Shown: positions 13,293 through 24,027, numbered from the stretch's first letter. The stretch: 41,373 bases of DNA from Alloiococcus sp035301245 (GCA_035301245.1 DATGUS010000056.1:1-41373), one strand, 5' to 3'. Notes: generated from the letters alone by a model not told the origin. Numbers and translations are program-made.

Positions 13293-16200
13293 TTACATAG
13301 TCAATTCAATTGCTTTGTTGAGATCCAATGAATAAATATAAACAGACACAACATCCGACTCCGGATAAATGATCTCGAGTGCTTTTTTATACAATGAAAG
13401 TTGTCCTTTATATCGTTTTACTAACTCACCTTCTGGATCTTCTAAATAATTGACAGTATCTGTCTTATAGTCAAATAACGTAATACAATTATCTTTTACA
13501 ATGAATCCATCAATGATCCCGTGGATTAATATGTGATCATCATCAGTCTTTATATCGTTAAATAGTTCTCTAGCTTCTATTAGTAACGAAAACGGCACCT
13601 CTTTCTTCAAATTATCACTATTTTTATAAATATATTTTCCTAAAGGACTTATAGCAAACTGCATGATGCTCTTTTGATTAACTTTGCTAGCGACTGCTTC
13701 ATCAAGAATTTGCTTCGTTACTAGGTGTTGAATCAACGATTCTATCGATTGTTCTGTTAGTGGTTCTTTAAAATCTAATTTTTGCATAATTAAGTGCGTT
13801 GCAGAACCAATTTCAGCTTTTGTAATAGATTGTTGAGTAGAGTGTCTAAATTTCGGGCTCTCTAAATCATCAATAACAAAGCGATTTGGTTTTATCCCAT
13901 CTTCTGAAATATTCATCTTCACTAGTTTATCATCTTCAGGTTCTTCAAATAAGCGTTTAATCTCTGATACGGATTGAAAACTGGTTGTAACGGTTGAAGC
14001 TTGATGGGGGTATTGATATTCTACAATACCTTTGATTGCTTCAATTAATGCCAAATCCGGTGCCTCATGAATAGTTGGCTGATCATTCTCTTCTTTAGAA
14101 TGAGGTGTATAGTCTTGATGTAAAATTTTACGTTCTTGATCAATTAACTGCATACTATTTTTAAAAGTTAAATCAAACTGAATATCTTGAAATGGCAGTA
14201 CAATATTATCTGATGTAGTTCTTAAGTCCTTACTTAGTGAGTGTCTGATAATACTACGACCAATCCATCCTAAAAAACCATCACTATATTTTAATCGTTC
14301 GACAATGGGTAAGGTAACCTCATGATGATTTTCCACTGCTAACCATGATTTTACCGCACTATCTTTTGAGTCGGTTGAACCGACGATAAATAACTTCTGT
14401 TCCGCACGAGTCAGTGCAACATATAATACACGCATCTCTTCTGAAATTAATTTTTTCATTCGTTTTTGTTTGATGCCTTCATTGATCCAAGTAGGATAGC
14501 TCACGTTGTGATTAATATCAATAAAATCACTACCGAATCCTTCATCGTTATCCAAAGCGTATGCCCCAACTGCGTCTTGAACATTAAATCGTTTAGAAGC
14601 GTTTCCTAAAAACACAATCGGAAACTCTAATCCTTTACTCTTGTGAATGGTCATTACTCGTACAGCATTATCTTTATCAGTAACTTTTGAAGGTTCTGCT
14701 AAGTCTTGATCTTTCTTCTGCATGCGTTCAATAAATTTAATGAATTGGAAAAGGCCTTTGAATGCCCCTTCTTCATAATGTGCTGCTCGTTCATATAAAG
14801 CGTGTAAATTACTTTGGCGTTGTGCACCAGCCGTAAGGCCACCCACATACTCTAAATAGTTCGTATCTTTATAAATCTTCCAAATTAAATCAACAAGTGA
14901 ATTAAATTTTGAGAAGTTACGCCACTCTTCTAATTGATTTGAAAAGCAAGTTATTTTTTCTCGTAATTCTGGACTGATATGTTTATTTTCAGTTTGAACT
15001 GCTTCAACAAAAGCTTGATAATACTGACTTTTGCGATTTACTAATCGAATTTTTGCTAATTCTGGCTCTTTCAAGCCTACGATCGGTGATCTTAAAACCG
15101 CAACTAAAGGTATATCCTGCAGTGGATTATCAATAATTTTAAGAAGGGACATCATCGTCATAATTTCAGTTCGTTGGAAATAATTTTCCGTACTATCCAT
15201 CGATACTGGTATATTGTACTTTTGAAATTGCTGTTGGATTAGTAAGTTATTCAATTTTGTCGGCGTTAAAAGTACAATATCACTATATTTCGCTGGACGC
15301 ATAATTTTTTCTTTCTTATCATAAACTTCATAGCCTGAGTGAATTAATTCCTTGATTTTTTGAGCAATTAAAATACTCTCGCCTTCGTAGCTTGTCTGAA
15401 TGCGCTCCCTTTCTTCTATATCTAGATCATTATCTTTTGTATCTTTAAATTCGTAAACTACAATTTCGGTATGCTTCGTATTATCTTCAGGAAACGCCGT
15501 GTTGCCAACATTTAACTCAGCTGGTTTATCATAAGCAATCTCCCCAAGTTCAGTGTCCATTATTTGTTTGAAAATAAAGTTAATAAAATCAAGTATACTA
15601 TCTCTCGATCTAAAGTTTTTTTGTAAAACAATCCGTGAATCGGTATCACTTTCATCGAATCGATTATATTTATCAATAAATAATTGTGGCTCAGCTAAAC
15701 GGAAGCCGTAAATAGACTGCTTCACGTCTCCAACCATAAATCGGTTACCGATATCTTCTCTACTGATACATGAAAGAATTGTTTCTTGAAGAATGTTAAT
15801 ATCTTGATATTCATCAATTAAAATTTCTTCAAAAAGATTTTGATAGTACTTAACAGCCACTTGATCTTCAGCAGACAAAATTTCTAAAGTTTTATGCTCT
15901 AAGTCATTAAAATCTAACGCTTGAAGTTCAGCTTTTTTAGTTGTAAATTTCTTATGAAAATCTTTTAATAGTTCGATAAGTGATTGAACGATTGGTTCCA
16001 TACGGTTTAGTTGTTCAATTTGCTCACTTGGGTTATGGGTAAAGTAATTTATTTTTATCGAATTAAATGACTTTTTCAAGTTGTCATAACTAACCTTAAC
16101 TAATTCATCCACTTCAAGTAATGCCTCATCCCATTTATTACTTTTACGTGGCTTTGATGGAAATTTAAAGTCACTGATTAAATGATAAAACTCTTCTAAA

Positions 16201-17018
16201 CGATCTTCTTGGACAATTGATTGGAACATTTGAAAATCACCCATTAAATTAGTAAACAATTCTTGGAATTTTGATAGTTCTGATGCACCATTAGTAATGT
16301 CAATAATATGTTCTGACTGTCCAATGCAATAATTTAGTGTACTTAAAATATCTTCTTTAATGACACGTTGGTAAATAGATAGTTCACTTAAATCATTAAC
16401 TTGATACGGTACACTTAATGAATTAATCCAATCCATATAGTCTGGTTTTGCAAGTGCAAATTGATAAACAGATAAAACAAGTTCTTTTACTGTATCTAAA
16501 TTTCGTGTGTTCGAGTACATTTCTAAAAATTGATAGAATGATGGATCTTCATCTTCTAACTTCAACTCAATACATTCATCTAAGATATCTTCTTTCAATA
16601 TGTCCGATTCTGTTTCATCGGTAATCATTCGAAAAACAGGATCCATGTCGATCAAATAATAATATTTTTTAATCACTTTCGTACAGAATGAATGTATTGT
16701 TGATATATTAGCTTGACCAATTAAAGGCAGTTGTCTAATTAAATGACGTTTTCTATCAGCTGATAATTCAGGATCGTTAATATTCTCTTGAATCTTTTTC
16801 TGAATACGCTCTTTCATCTCACTGGCAGCAGCTTTAGTAAATGTCACAACTAACAAGTCAGTAATATCTGTTCCACCATTAATTTTGTTCATAATTCTTT
16901 CCACCAGTACCATTGTTTTACCTGAACCAGCCGAAGCGGACACCAAGATATTATGACCTGATTCATGGATTGCTTGGTTTTGTTCACTTGTAAACGTTGC
17001 TTTAGCTTTCTGAGTCAC
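13293..17018 (-). CDS. addA: ATP-dependent helicase/nuclease subunit A (AddA/RexA)
   Basis: Helicase-nuclease subunit that processes double-strand breaks with its AddB/RexB partner and loads RecA at Chi. At 1241 residues it is full length. A UvrD-type helicase comes first: Walker A SASAGSGKT (about 28-36), then DEYQDIN, the QKNFRSR block and VMTIHKSKGLEFPIVF. The C-terminal nuclease domain carries GIIDGF and LFDYKTDT (about 1165-1190), the metal-binding Asp and Lys of the RecB-type motif. GTG at 17018 is chosen because it lies 6 nt after GAGGGAG; ATG codons at 17039 and 17033 precede that SD. It overlaps the rexB end by 17 nt. Confidence 0.95.
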   Translation of the reverse strand: MTQKAKATFTSEQNQAIHESGHNILVSASAGSGKTMVLVERIMNKINGGTDITDLLVVTFTKAAASEMKERIQKKIQENINDPELSADRKRHLIRQLPLIGQANISTIHSFCTKVIKKYYYLIDMDPVFRMITDETESDILKEDILDECIELKLEDEDPSFYQFLEMYSNTRNLDTVKELVLSVYQFALAKPDYMDWINSLSVPYQVNDLSELSIYQRVIKEDILSTLNYCIGQSEHIIDITNGASELSKFQELFTNLMGDFQMFQSIVQEDRLEEFYHLISDFKFPSKPRKSNKWDEALLEVDELVKVSYDNLKKSFNSIKINYFTHNPSEQIEQLNRMEPIVQSLIELLKDFHKKFTTKKAELQALDFNDLEHKTLEILSAEDQVAVKYYQNLFEEILIDEYQDINILQETILSCISREDIGNRFMVGDVKQSIYGFRLAEPQLFIDKYNRFDESDTDSRIVLQKNFRSRDSILDFINFIFKQIMDTELGEIAYDKPAELNVGNTAFPEDNTKHTEIVVYEFKDTKDNDLDIEERERIQTSYEGESILIAQKIKELIHSGYEVYDKKEKIMRPAKYSDIVLLTPTKLNNLLIQQQFQKYNIPVSMDSTENYFQRTEIMTMMSLLKIIDNPLQDIPLVAVLRSPIVGLKEPELAKIRLVNRKSQYYQAFVEAVQTENKHISPELREKITCFSNQLEEWRNFSKFNSLVDLIWKIYKDTNYLEYVGGLTAGAQRQSNLHALYERAAHYEEGAFKGLFQFIKFIERMQKKDQDLAEPSKVTDKDNAVRVMTIHKSKGLEFPIVFLGNASKRFNVQDAVGAYALDNDEGFGSDFIDINHNVSYPTWINEGIKQKRMKKLISEEMRVLYVALTRAEQKLFIVGSTDSKDSAVKSWLAVENHHEVTLPIVERLKYSDGFLGWIGRSIIRHSLSKDLRTTSDNIVLPFQDIQFDLTFKNSMQLIDQERKILHQDYTPHSKEENDQPTIHEAPDLALIEAIKGIVEYQYPHQASTVTTSFQSVSEIKRLFEEPEDDKLVKMNISEDGIKPNRFVIDDLESPKFRHSTQQSITKAEIGSATHLIMQKLDFKEPLTEQSIESLIQHLVTKQILDEAVASKVNQKSIMQFAISPLGKYIYKNSDNLKKEVPFSLLIEARELFNDIKTDDDHILIHGIIDGFIVKDNCITLFDYKTDTVNYLEDPEGELVKRYKGQLSLYKKALEIIYPESDVVSVYIYSLDLNKAIELTM

Positions 17019-20000
17019 TTTGGGCTCCCTCATTTCCATATTCGTTATTTAAAAAGTTAATGTGACTATTAAAATTGTAATTCAATGGTAAATAGCGATA
17101 ATTGTTCTCTGGTAATATCACATCGAATTGTGAAATTGCATGATATTCTCCGCTTAATGTATCGATATAGTCTACACCATAATAGGGACTCATTTGTAGT
17201 TCCCCAGATAAAATAGTACGACCAGATTGTTTAATTAATGCTCGGTTATGTTTCAAGAATAATGCAAGTTCTTCTTTGGTGATTAAACGGTCTCTTCCGG
17301 TTGTATTATATTTCTCGGATTTTAACTTTTTCAGTCCATAATAATTTGAGTTGCCACTGGCTTTATCTGACAACTCTGTGTCTAAATCGATTAATGCGTC
17401 TTGGTTATCTATTAATAATCCCGCATATTTCATCTTCTTACTAATCAATTCCTCAACAGTACTGTTTTTGATATCCGATGATTTAATCGTTGGTGTTTGA
17501 ATCAGTGAGTACAGTGCTGCGAAAGGTTCTAAAATATAGTTCTGACCACTTGTTAATAAATCCACACCAAGCGTTAATGCCGCATCAAAATAGGTTAACA
17601 ATTGTAGTGATAAACCAGTACGAAGTTTACTATAATCAATCTTCATTTCACTTGATTTATAATCGACAATTTGCATGTATAATTTTTCTATCGAATCTTC
17701 AACGCGAGGCATTAAATCAATCCGGTCAATTTTTCCTCGTAGGTAAATCGATGAATCTTGATTTAATGATAATCGAAATGGTGGTAAAGATTTCTTACCA
17801 GCGCCTAAGCCAAAATTCACTTCTGTCAAGAAAGGTTTCATCTCTGAGTTTTTGAACTGTCTTTGCGTCATATTAATGCGTCTAGTAACTGTTTTAGTTA
17901 GTAACTGTCTAATAAAAATCATCTGTTCAGACGCAGTTAAAACTCTATATTGCGGTAATTCTAATAACTGATCAACAACTTCAGTAGTTAACTCTTTAAG
18001 GTCTGATTTCGTTAATTCTTTGAAATCTTTATCCCCTTCAATTGCTTTAGTCACCACATAATCTAAAATTTCGTGGTAGAAAGAACCCGACTCAGCCGGC
18101 GTCAATTCAAACTCTTTACGTTCTTTCAGTCCCAAACCGTATTTTAAGAAATGGTTGTAAGGATCCTTGTAGAATGTTTCAAGTTGAGACACAGATAAAT
18201 GGAGATCTTTACGATACAGCTCTAATGCTAAGTCTTTTGGAAGTGAATATGGAATATTTTTATAATTTAAACTGTCTAAAATACGCTGTACATTACTTTG
18301 TTTAGAACTCAGTAAATAATGTGTCAAAAGAGCCCACGTTGGATGGAGCGGTTGTTTAGTATCTTTTTGAAACCGCATTACTTGAACACTAACGTTTAAC
18401 AATTGGTTGTGTGAGCCTACAATCATTTCTAAGTCATCCGTGATGTTTGACTGGATACTTACATCTAATTTTCTTTGAATATAAGGTTCAATACCTAAGT
18501 AGTTTTTCAATTGTTCGACATATTGACTTAGTGAGTGGTCCGCTTCCCCATCATGCTTCACACTATAACTGAAGTACATATAATCAGTTGCAAAGCCAAA
18601 TGCTTGATAAGCTAAAAACGGTTCAATCGCTAAGTTTTCGGTGGTCGATGGTGATAACATTTTTTTATCATCTAAAGCTAGTCGCTCTGAAATAAATTCA
18701 CGGTCTTCGTCATCTAAGATTGAATTATTATCGGATGTTTGAGGTAGCGCTGATTCATTCATTCCGATATAAAAGACTACTTTGCTTTTATTTGCTCGGA
18801 CTTGAGTGAGAGACGTCACCGTCACCTGATCTAACGTTGGTGGCACAATGCTGTACTCTGAATTCTCAAAAGCCATGTCGATGATGGATAAGAATTCATC
18901 TAAATCCCAAGATAACTCACCCAATACTTCAATATATTCATCGATAATATTAACCAACGTTTGCCAAGCTTGTTCATGTTTACGAGAGAGTTCAATATTC
19001 TCATCTTCTAAAGCTTGGTCACGCCAATTAAGTAACGTTTCTTTGACACCCATATCTTCGACAAACTGATATAATTCTTCAATCGCATGACGGTTTGATT
19101 TTGATTCTTTTGTTAATTTTTGAATTAAAGGTACAAATAAATCAGATAAAATTTTTCTAACTTCATTTGCTATTGTTTCTTCATGAAGTTGGCTAGTACT
19201 TTGATTTAGTGAATCTTCATCGTCAATTCGAGCATTTACCCAATCTTCACTACGAGTCCAGGCAGACCCTTGATAACCGTATGCTAAAATTACATTTTCT
19301 GTAATGTCTATCTTTTGACGCCACGTTTCTATCGTTTCATCTTCAGGAATGAATAATTCTGTACGCAAGAAACGTAGCACATCAGTGTATCTAAAGTTAT
19401 TTTGAACGACACGTAATAAACTTATCATATATTCCACTAAGGGGTGATGCGACATGGATTCTTTCACGTTAAAGAAAACCGGTATATGACTATCTTGAAA
19501 TAAAGGCTCAACGATATTTTGATACTCTTCTGGTTGTCTAGCCACAACGAGTATATCTTTATAGCGATAATTTTCTTTCGCAACTAGATGTCTAATCCGA
19601 TTCGTCACATACTGGATTTCATCTTGAATTGTTAGTAATTCAGCTATCTTCACCCGCTCAATCTCTCTCTGATTAGATTTTATGATACCTTGTTTTGTAC
19701 CGTACATCTGATACCAATACTTTTCAACAGCTAAAAGATCCTCATGCACTGGATTATTAAGTAAATTAAATTTAATTTCTTCTGTTTTAATAGCTAACTT
19801 TGGGATAGACTGAGCGATCTTAAATAATTTATGATACGTTTTTCCTGATAAATAAAACAGATTAATATACTCAGGTTTGTTGTTTGGATAAGCTTTATCC
19901 AATGTTAAACAGATATAAACATCTTTTGTCTTTTTCATAAAAGTTTCAATTAAGCTCAGTTCTTGTGATGAAAAGTTTTCGTAATGATCAATAACAATAG

Positions 20001-20619
20001 CTGTTTTAGAAAAGTTCTTAGACTCTATTTTTTGAATTAAAGCTTTTATAATATCTTCTCTTTCAATATATTTTCCAGCTAATTCTGAAATAAAAGCCTG
20101 ATAAATATAACGTAGATCACTGAGTTTACGGTATGTATCCGTATCTGGATCGAGTTCTGTTAAAAATTGTTCTAAATCAATCGGCTCAATTAATCCATTA
20201 CGAAATTCCATCAGCACATCTGTTAGCTTATTAATAAACCCATTAAATTGTTCTTGACCTTTAAATACTTTTAGAGTCGTACTATCTTCTTCAATAATAT
20301 CGATAATAATTTTCTTAACTAAAATAGTTAAACCCGTTTGTGATAAACGGGTTTGATTGAAGATAGAAGAATCAGAGAGCAAATGCCAAGCCAAACGTTG
20401 GAAACTATAAACCTGAAGATCAATCATACCTGACATCGTTGATTGATTGGTTTTTTTTAAATGTCTTAGTACATTAACTTCAGACTCAAATTTCACGTTA
20501 TCTGGGATTAAATAATAAATTGATTGAATCTCTTCATCAGCTGACAATTCAGTTAAGAGCTGATTAATTTCATATTCTTTATTTGCATTTGTACGACTTA
20601 ATTTAAATGTTAAGCCCAT
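17002..20619 (-). CDS. rexB: ATP-dependent helicase/nuclease subunit B, RexB type
   Basis: Partner of AddA in the AddAB/RexAB break-repair complex. This 1205-residue protein lacks a usable Walker A at the N-terminus (FKLSRTNANKEYE replaces the P-loop). The C-terminal nuclease is intact: YLRGKIDRIDLM near 963 and VDYKSSEMK near 988. Bacillus AddB holds an Fe-S cluster with four Cys. Here the corresponding segment reads KDPYNHFLKYG (near 820), and I see only one Cys in the whole protein. This is the RexB form of lactic acid bacteria. SD GGGTGAGG precedes ATG 20619. It lies 54 nt after pepT with no clear promoter between. Confidence 0.94.
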   Translation of the reverse strand: MGLTFKLSRTNANKEYEINQLLTELSADEEIQSIYYLIPDNVKFESEVNVLRHLKKTNQSTMSGMIDLQVYSFQRLAWHLLSDSSIFNQTRLSQTGLTILVKKIIIDIIEEDSTTLKVFKGQEQFNGFINKLTDVLMEFRNGLIEPIDLEQFLTELDPDTDTYRKLSDLRYIYQAFISELAGKYIEREDIIKALIQKIESKNFSKTAIVIDHYENFSSQELSLIETFMKKTKDVYICLTLDKAYPNNKPEYINLFYLSGKTYHKLFKIAQSIPKLAIKTEEIKFNLLNNPVHEDLLAVEKYWYQMYGTKQGIIKSNQREIERVKIAELLTIQDEIQYVTNRIRHLVAKENYRYKDILVVARQPEEYQNIVEPLFQDSHIPVFFNVKESMSHHPLVEYMISLLRVVQNNFRYTDVLRFLRTELFIPEDETIETWRQKIDITENVILAYGYQGSAWTRSEDWVNARIDDEDSLNQSTSQLHEETIANEVRKILSDLFVPLIQKLTKESKSNRHAIEELYQFVEDMGVKETLLNWRDQALEDENIELSRKHEQAWQTLVNIIDEYIEVLGELSWDLDEFLSIIDMAFENSEYSIVPPTLDQVTVTSLTQVRANKSKVVFYIGMNESALPQTSDNNSILDDEDREFISERLALDDKKMLSPSTTENLAIEPFLAYQAFGFATDYMYFSYSVKHDGEADHSLSQYVEQLKNYLGIEPYIQRKLDVSIQSNITDDLEMIVGSHNQLLNVSVQVMRFQKDTKQPLHPTWALLTHYLLSSKQSNVQRILDSLNYKNIPYSLPKDLALELYRKDLHLSVSQLETFYKDPYNHFLKYGLGLKERKEFELTPAESGSFYHEILDYVVTKAIEGDKDFKELTKSDLKELTTEVVDQLLELPQYRVLTASEQMIFIRQLLTKTVTRRINMTQRQFKNSEMKPFLTEVNFGLGAGKKSLPPFRLSLNQDSSIYLRGKIDRIDLMPRVEDSIEKLYMQIVDYKSSEMKIDYSKLRTGLSLQLLTYFDAALTLGVDLLTSGQNYILEPFAALYSLIQTPTIKSSDIKNSTVEELISKKMKYAGLLIDNQDALIDLDTELSDKASGNSNYYGLKKLKSEKYNTTGRDRLITKEELALFLKHNRALIKQSGRTILSGELQMSPYYGVDYIDTLSGEYHAISQFDVILPENNYRYLPLNYNFNSHINFLNNEYGNEGAQSDSES

Positions 20620-20673
20620 ATGCCCTCACCCTTCTGGTTTTATCTATTCTGTAGATTAACTAATATCTTAAAA

Positions 20674-21903
20674 TTATTTTTCAGCAGTTAATTCAGCAAT
20701 TTTTAATATGACATCTACTGCTTTTTCCATACTTTCAAGAGTTACGAATTCATAACGACCGTGAAAATTCTCGCCCCCCGCAAATAAGTTAGGCGTCGGA
20801 AGCCCCATAAATGAAATCTTAGATCCATCAGTACCACCACGAATCGGTTCGATAATCGGATCAATAGCCAATTCTTTCATTGCCGTTTTTGCTATATCAA
20901 CCGAACGGAAATCTTTTTTGATGATTTCAGCCATATTGTAATACTGATCTTTCATAGATACGGTAATGTGCGCTTGTTCCATCTGGTTATTTAATTCTTC
21001 TGCCACTTGTTCAACTAATGCCTTTTTATTTTCAAATAAATCTGTATCATGGTCACGAATAATATAAATTAACTCAGCTTCATCCACTGTACCAGTTGCT
21101 TTAACTAAATGAATAAATCCTTCACGACCTGACGTATACTCAGGTACCATAAAACGTGGTAAGCTATTTTGGAATTCATTAGCTAAGCTTAAAGCACTAA
21201 TCATTGTATTTTTGGCGGTTCCTGGGTGAACATTTTTCCCATGAATCTTAATTACTGCTTGCGCAGCGTTGAAACTTTCGTACTGTAATTCGCCCACTAC
21301 ACTACCGTCTAATGTATACGCAAAATCACAACCAAATTCTTCAACGTCAAATAAATCTGCACCGCGTCCAATCTCTTCATCTGGACCGAAAGCGACACGA
21401 ATTTTACCATGTTTAATAGAATCATCAGCTAATAATCGGGCACCAGCTGTTACAATTTCTGCTACTCCAGACTTGTCATCTGAACCAAGAAGAGTCGTAC
21501 CATCTGTCGTAATTAATGTCTGACCAACATAGTTCTTAAGGTTCGGGAATTCGCTTGTTTTTAAAATATATGGGTGCTCTTCATTTAAAACAATATCATT
21601 GCCGTCATAATTTTCATGAATTTGTGGCTTTACATTTTCTGATTCGAAATCAGCTGTATCCACGTGAGCGATAAACCCAACTGTAGGAACATCATGCTCT
21701 ACATTCGATGGAATTGTCGCTGTTAAAAAACTATTTTTGTCATTTAATTTCACATCAGAAAACCCAAGTTCATTTAATTCTTCAACCAGGACTTTTAAAA
21801 AGTCAGTTTGAATACTTGTCGAAGGAACAGTGTTACTTTTTTCGTCTGAACGAGTATTTTTTTTCACATATGTTAAAAAACGATCTTTTAGTTGATTTGG
21901 CAT
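20674..21903 (-). CDS. pepT: Peptidase T (aminotripeptidase)
   Basis: Cytoplasmic zinc aminopeptidase releasing the N-terminal residue of tripeptides. At 409 residues it has normal length. M20 metallopeptidase landmarks: His80 and Asp82 in HVDTAD, the bridging Asp in GSDDKSG (140-146), catalytic Glu in PDEEIG (174-179), YTLDG further on, and a C-terminal His in GGENFHGRYE. It follows yqfO by 29 nt and is followed by rexB, in what looks like one long transcript. No signal peptide, as expected. Confidence 0.96.
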   Translation of the reverse strand: MPNQLKDRFLTYVKKNTRSDEKSNTVPSTSIQTDFLKVLVEELNELGFSDVKLNDKNSFLTATIPSNVEHDVPTVGFIAHVDTADFESENVKPQIHENYDGNDIVLNEEHPYILKTSEFPNLKNYVGQTLITTDGTTLLGSDDKSGVAEIVTAGARLLADDSIKHGKIRVAFGPDEEIGRGADLFDVEEFGCDFAYTLDGSVVGELQYESFNAAQAVIKIHGKNVHPGTAKNTMISALSLANEFQNSLPRFMVPEYTSGREGFIHLVKATGTVDEAELIYIIRDHDTDLFENKKALVEQVAEELNNQMEQAHITVSMKDQYYNMAEIIKKDFRSVDIAKTAMKELAIDPIIEPIRGGTDGSKISFMGLPTPNLFAGGENFHGRYEFVTLESMEKAVDVILKIAELTAEK

Positions 21904-21932
21904 TTTATTTCCTGCTTTCTTATATCTATTAA

Positions 21933-23066
21933 TTAGTTCGATTTATAAAATTGAAATGGTTCAGTCTTAGTTCTAGATTCGATGACTTTGATACTCCAAT
22001 TATTCTCTTTTTTCCAGTCATTCACTAGGTTCGCTAACATTGGAATACAAATCGCTTCGATATGATGTCCGGGATCAATAACCGTCAGTCCTGCCGCTTG
22101 CATATCATGAGCCGTATGATAATACACATCACCAGTAACATAGACATCTGCTTTGGCTTTCAGTACATCTTTATAAAATGAACCGCCATCGCCACCGCAA
22201 ATCGCTACCGTTTTTACTTGAACATCACCTTCACTTATTGGCTGAACATAACGAAGCCCTGATACATCAAAGGTTTTTGAAACATAATCTATGAATTCTT
22301 TAAGAGGCATTTCGTTTTCTAACTCGCCTATTCGCCCAATTCCTTGTTGATCCCCGGCATATTCCAATTTATAAATATCATAAACTGGGACTTCGTATGG
22401 ATGAGCCTCTTTAATTGCTTGAATGACTTGACTAATGTCTGCTTCCTTGACTAACATTTCGATACGTTCTTCTTCGACAACTTCTTTATCACCAATGCTC
22501 CCAATTGTCGGGTTCGCGTCACCAATCGGCGTGAAACGTCCTTTCCCCTTTACGGCATAAGAAACATCTTCATAATCGTCATCAACTTGTCCGGCTCCTG
22601 CTTTATGTGCCGCACTCAATACAGCTGATAAACCATCTAAAGGTACAAAAACTGTTAATTTAAAGTAAGGTGTTTGAGTGGTGCTCGATAGTTGACGGAT
22701 ATTCTTCAATTTTAATGCTTCTGCTAACCAATCGTTCATGCCACCGTCTACCACGTCTAGATTGGTGTGTGACGCGTATACTCCAATATTATGACGAATG
22801 ATATCAGCATACATTTTCTGTTGAGGGTCCGATTCATCAAAACGAGCTACCGGTTTAAAAATTGGCGGATGATGCGCTAAAATAAAGTCAACATCGTTTT
22901 CAATTGCTTCTTTAACGACTTCAGGTCTGACATCTAAAGTAGTCATCATTTTTGTAATTTCTTGATTAGGATGTCCAAAGTGAAGTCCAATTGGATCCTT
23001 CCCTATCGCTAAATTTTTCGGGATAAATGATTCATAGACAGTCATAAATTCTTTAATCGTTACCAT
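21933..23066 (-). CDS. yqfO: Nif3-like dinuclear metal center protein (YqfO)
   Basis: This 377-residue member of the NIF3/DUF34 family is of uncertain biochemical role. The metal-binding landmarks are LAHHPPIF (His65, His66) near the N-terminus, and GGDGGSF, VTGDVYYHTAHD and DPGHHIE in the C-terminal half. The extra segment of about 100 residues between the halves is the PII-like insert typical of the long Firmicutes forms. It overlaps the trmK end by 14 nt with an AAGGAG SD inside trmK. The trmK-yqfO pairing downstream of rpoD is conserved in Firmicutes. Confidence 0.93.
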   Translation of the reverse strand: MVTIKEFMTVYESFIPKNLAIGKDPIGLHFGHPNQEITKMMTTLDVRPEVVKEAIENDVDFILAHHPPIFKPVARFDESDPQQKMYADIIRHNIGVYASHTNLDVVDGGMNDWLAEALKLKNIRQLSSTTQTPYFKLTVFVPLDGLSAVLSAAHKAGAGQVDDDYEDVSYAVKGKGRFTPIGDANPTIGSIGDKEVVEEERIEMLVKEADISQVIQAIKEAHPYEVPVYDIYKLEYAGDQQGIGRIGELENEMPLKEFIDYVSKTFDVSGLRYVQPISEGDVQVKTVAICGGDGGSFYKDVLKAKADVYVTGDVYYHTAHDMQAAGLTVIDPGHHIEAICIPMLANLVNDWKKENNWSIKVIESRTKTEPFQFYKSN

Positions 23067-23760
23067 CTTTTAGCATCTCCTTAATTTCAGACATTTCATT
23101 TTTTAGTGCACTTAATTTGCTTTCTTGAGGTCTTTTGCTTTTAGAAATCTCATTATAAATATAATCTAATTTATCTAGTTTTTCCTTCCATTTTCCTTTA
23201 AAATCAGGTATTTGTTTTTGTGGTAAATATATACCATATTTTAATTCATATTCTGAGTATTGCTGTTTTTCATTTGCCTTAGTAGCAACAATAATTTCGT
23301 AAAAGCGTTTATTATCTTCAACAATGGCTTCTTGATCAATTTGATAGCCGTGATCCATCAACCATGTACGTAACGTATATTCGTTAATATTCGGCTGTAA
23401 AATAAGCTGTTCATGACCAGATATTTTACCGTTTTTAAGGCCATCATCTAAGATACGGACAATCAAATCAGCACCCATGCCGCAAATGGTGATGGCATCT
23501 ACCGTATCATTCTCTTGGATGACTTCTAACCCATCTCCTAAACAAACGTCAATAAGCTTTTCATAACCGGCAGTTTTCACTTCTTGAACAGCGTGGTCGT
23601 ATGGACCAGGAATAACTTCTCCAGCAATTGCTCTTTTAATTTTGTTATGCTTTATTAAATAGATCGGTAGATAAGCATGGTCTGATCCAATATCTGCCAA
23701 AACTTCCACTTTTGAATCAATAAAATCTGCTACAGTCTTTAAACGTTTTGATAAATCCAT
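23053..23760 (-). CDS. trmK: tRNA (adenine(22)-N(1))-methyltransferase
   Basis: Methylates N1 of A22 in tRNA using SAM. This 235-residue protein has a class I fold with motif I LADIGSDHAYLP (about 21-32), GDGLEV, and the characteristic ITICGMGADLI. The C-terminal third is a helical, lysine-rich domain expected to bind tRNA. ATG at 23760 is preferred over an upstream in-frame start at 23781 because AAGGA lies between them. It heads the trmK-yqfO-pepT-rexB-addA run. Confidence 0.94.
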   Translation of the reverse strand: MDLSKRLKTVADFIDSKVEVLADIGSDHAYLPIYLIKHNKIKRAIAGEVIPGPYDHAVQEVKTAGYEKLIDVCLGDGLEVIQENDTVDAITICGMGADLIVRILDDGLKNGKISGHEQLILQPNINEYTLRTWLMDHGYQIDQEAIVEDNKRFYEIIVATKANEKQQYSEYELKYGIYLPQKQIPDFKGKWKEKLDKLDYIYNEISKSKRPQESKLSALKNEMSEIKEMLKDGND

Positions 23761-23779
23761 CTCTTCAGTCCTTAAAATC

Positions 23780-23795
23780 AATATAGTTCTATATT
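23780..23795. repeat. Inverted repeat in the trmK 5' region
   Basis: AATATAG-TT-CTATATT is a 7+7 bp palindrome between the putative -10 and the trmK SD. It could be an operator or a small mRNA hairpin; no function is assigned. Confidence 0.4.
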
Positions 23796-23800
23796 ATCAG

Positions 23801-23806
23801 ATTATA
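23801..23806 (-). promoter_or_regulatory. Possible -10 element for the trmK-addA run
   Basis: Perfect minus-strand TATAAT, about 40 nt upstream of trmK. No acceptable -35 was found at 16-18 bp, so only the -10 is claimed. Confidence 0.35.
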
Positions 23807-23979
23807 GGATTTAAAGAAAACGAACAGAATTAGAAATCAGACTTTTAACGAAAAAAACTTTCTTTGAAAAAATAATGATGAAAATAGACAAATGACTTCT
23901 GAGATGCAATTTTAACAGAGTCATGTGTTAAAAAATATTAAAGGCTCAATTAATGATGTAAATACAAACATTTAATAAC
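23807..23979. other. Intergenic remainder with nothing recognised
   Basis: AT-rich sequence between the trmK -10 and the amidase-gene terminator. I see no open frame with an SD, no repeat and no stable hairpin. Confidence 0.5.
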
Positions 23980-24027
23980 AAAAAATTTTAGAGAGCATCT
24001 CGAATACAAAACGGATGCTCTCTAAAA
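23980..24027 (-). terminator. Terminator of the surface amidase gene
   Basis: Perfect 14-bp stem 23986-23999 with 24014-24027 and a 14-nt loop. A T-run follows on the minus strand. It starts 41 nt after the amidase stop. Confidence 0.87.
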
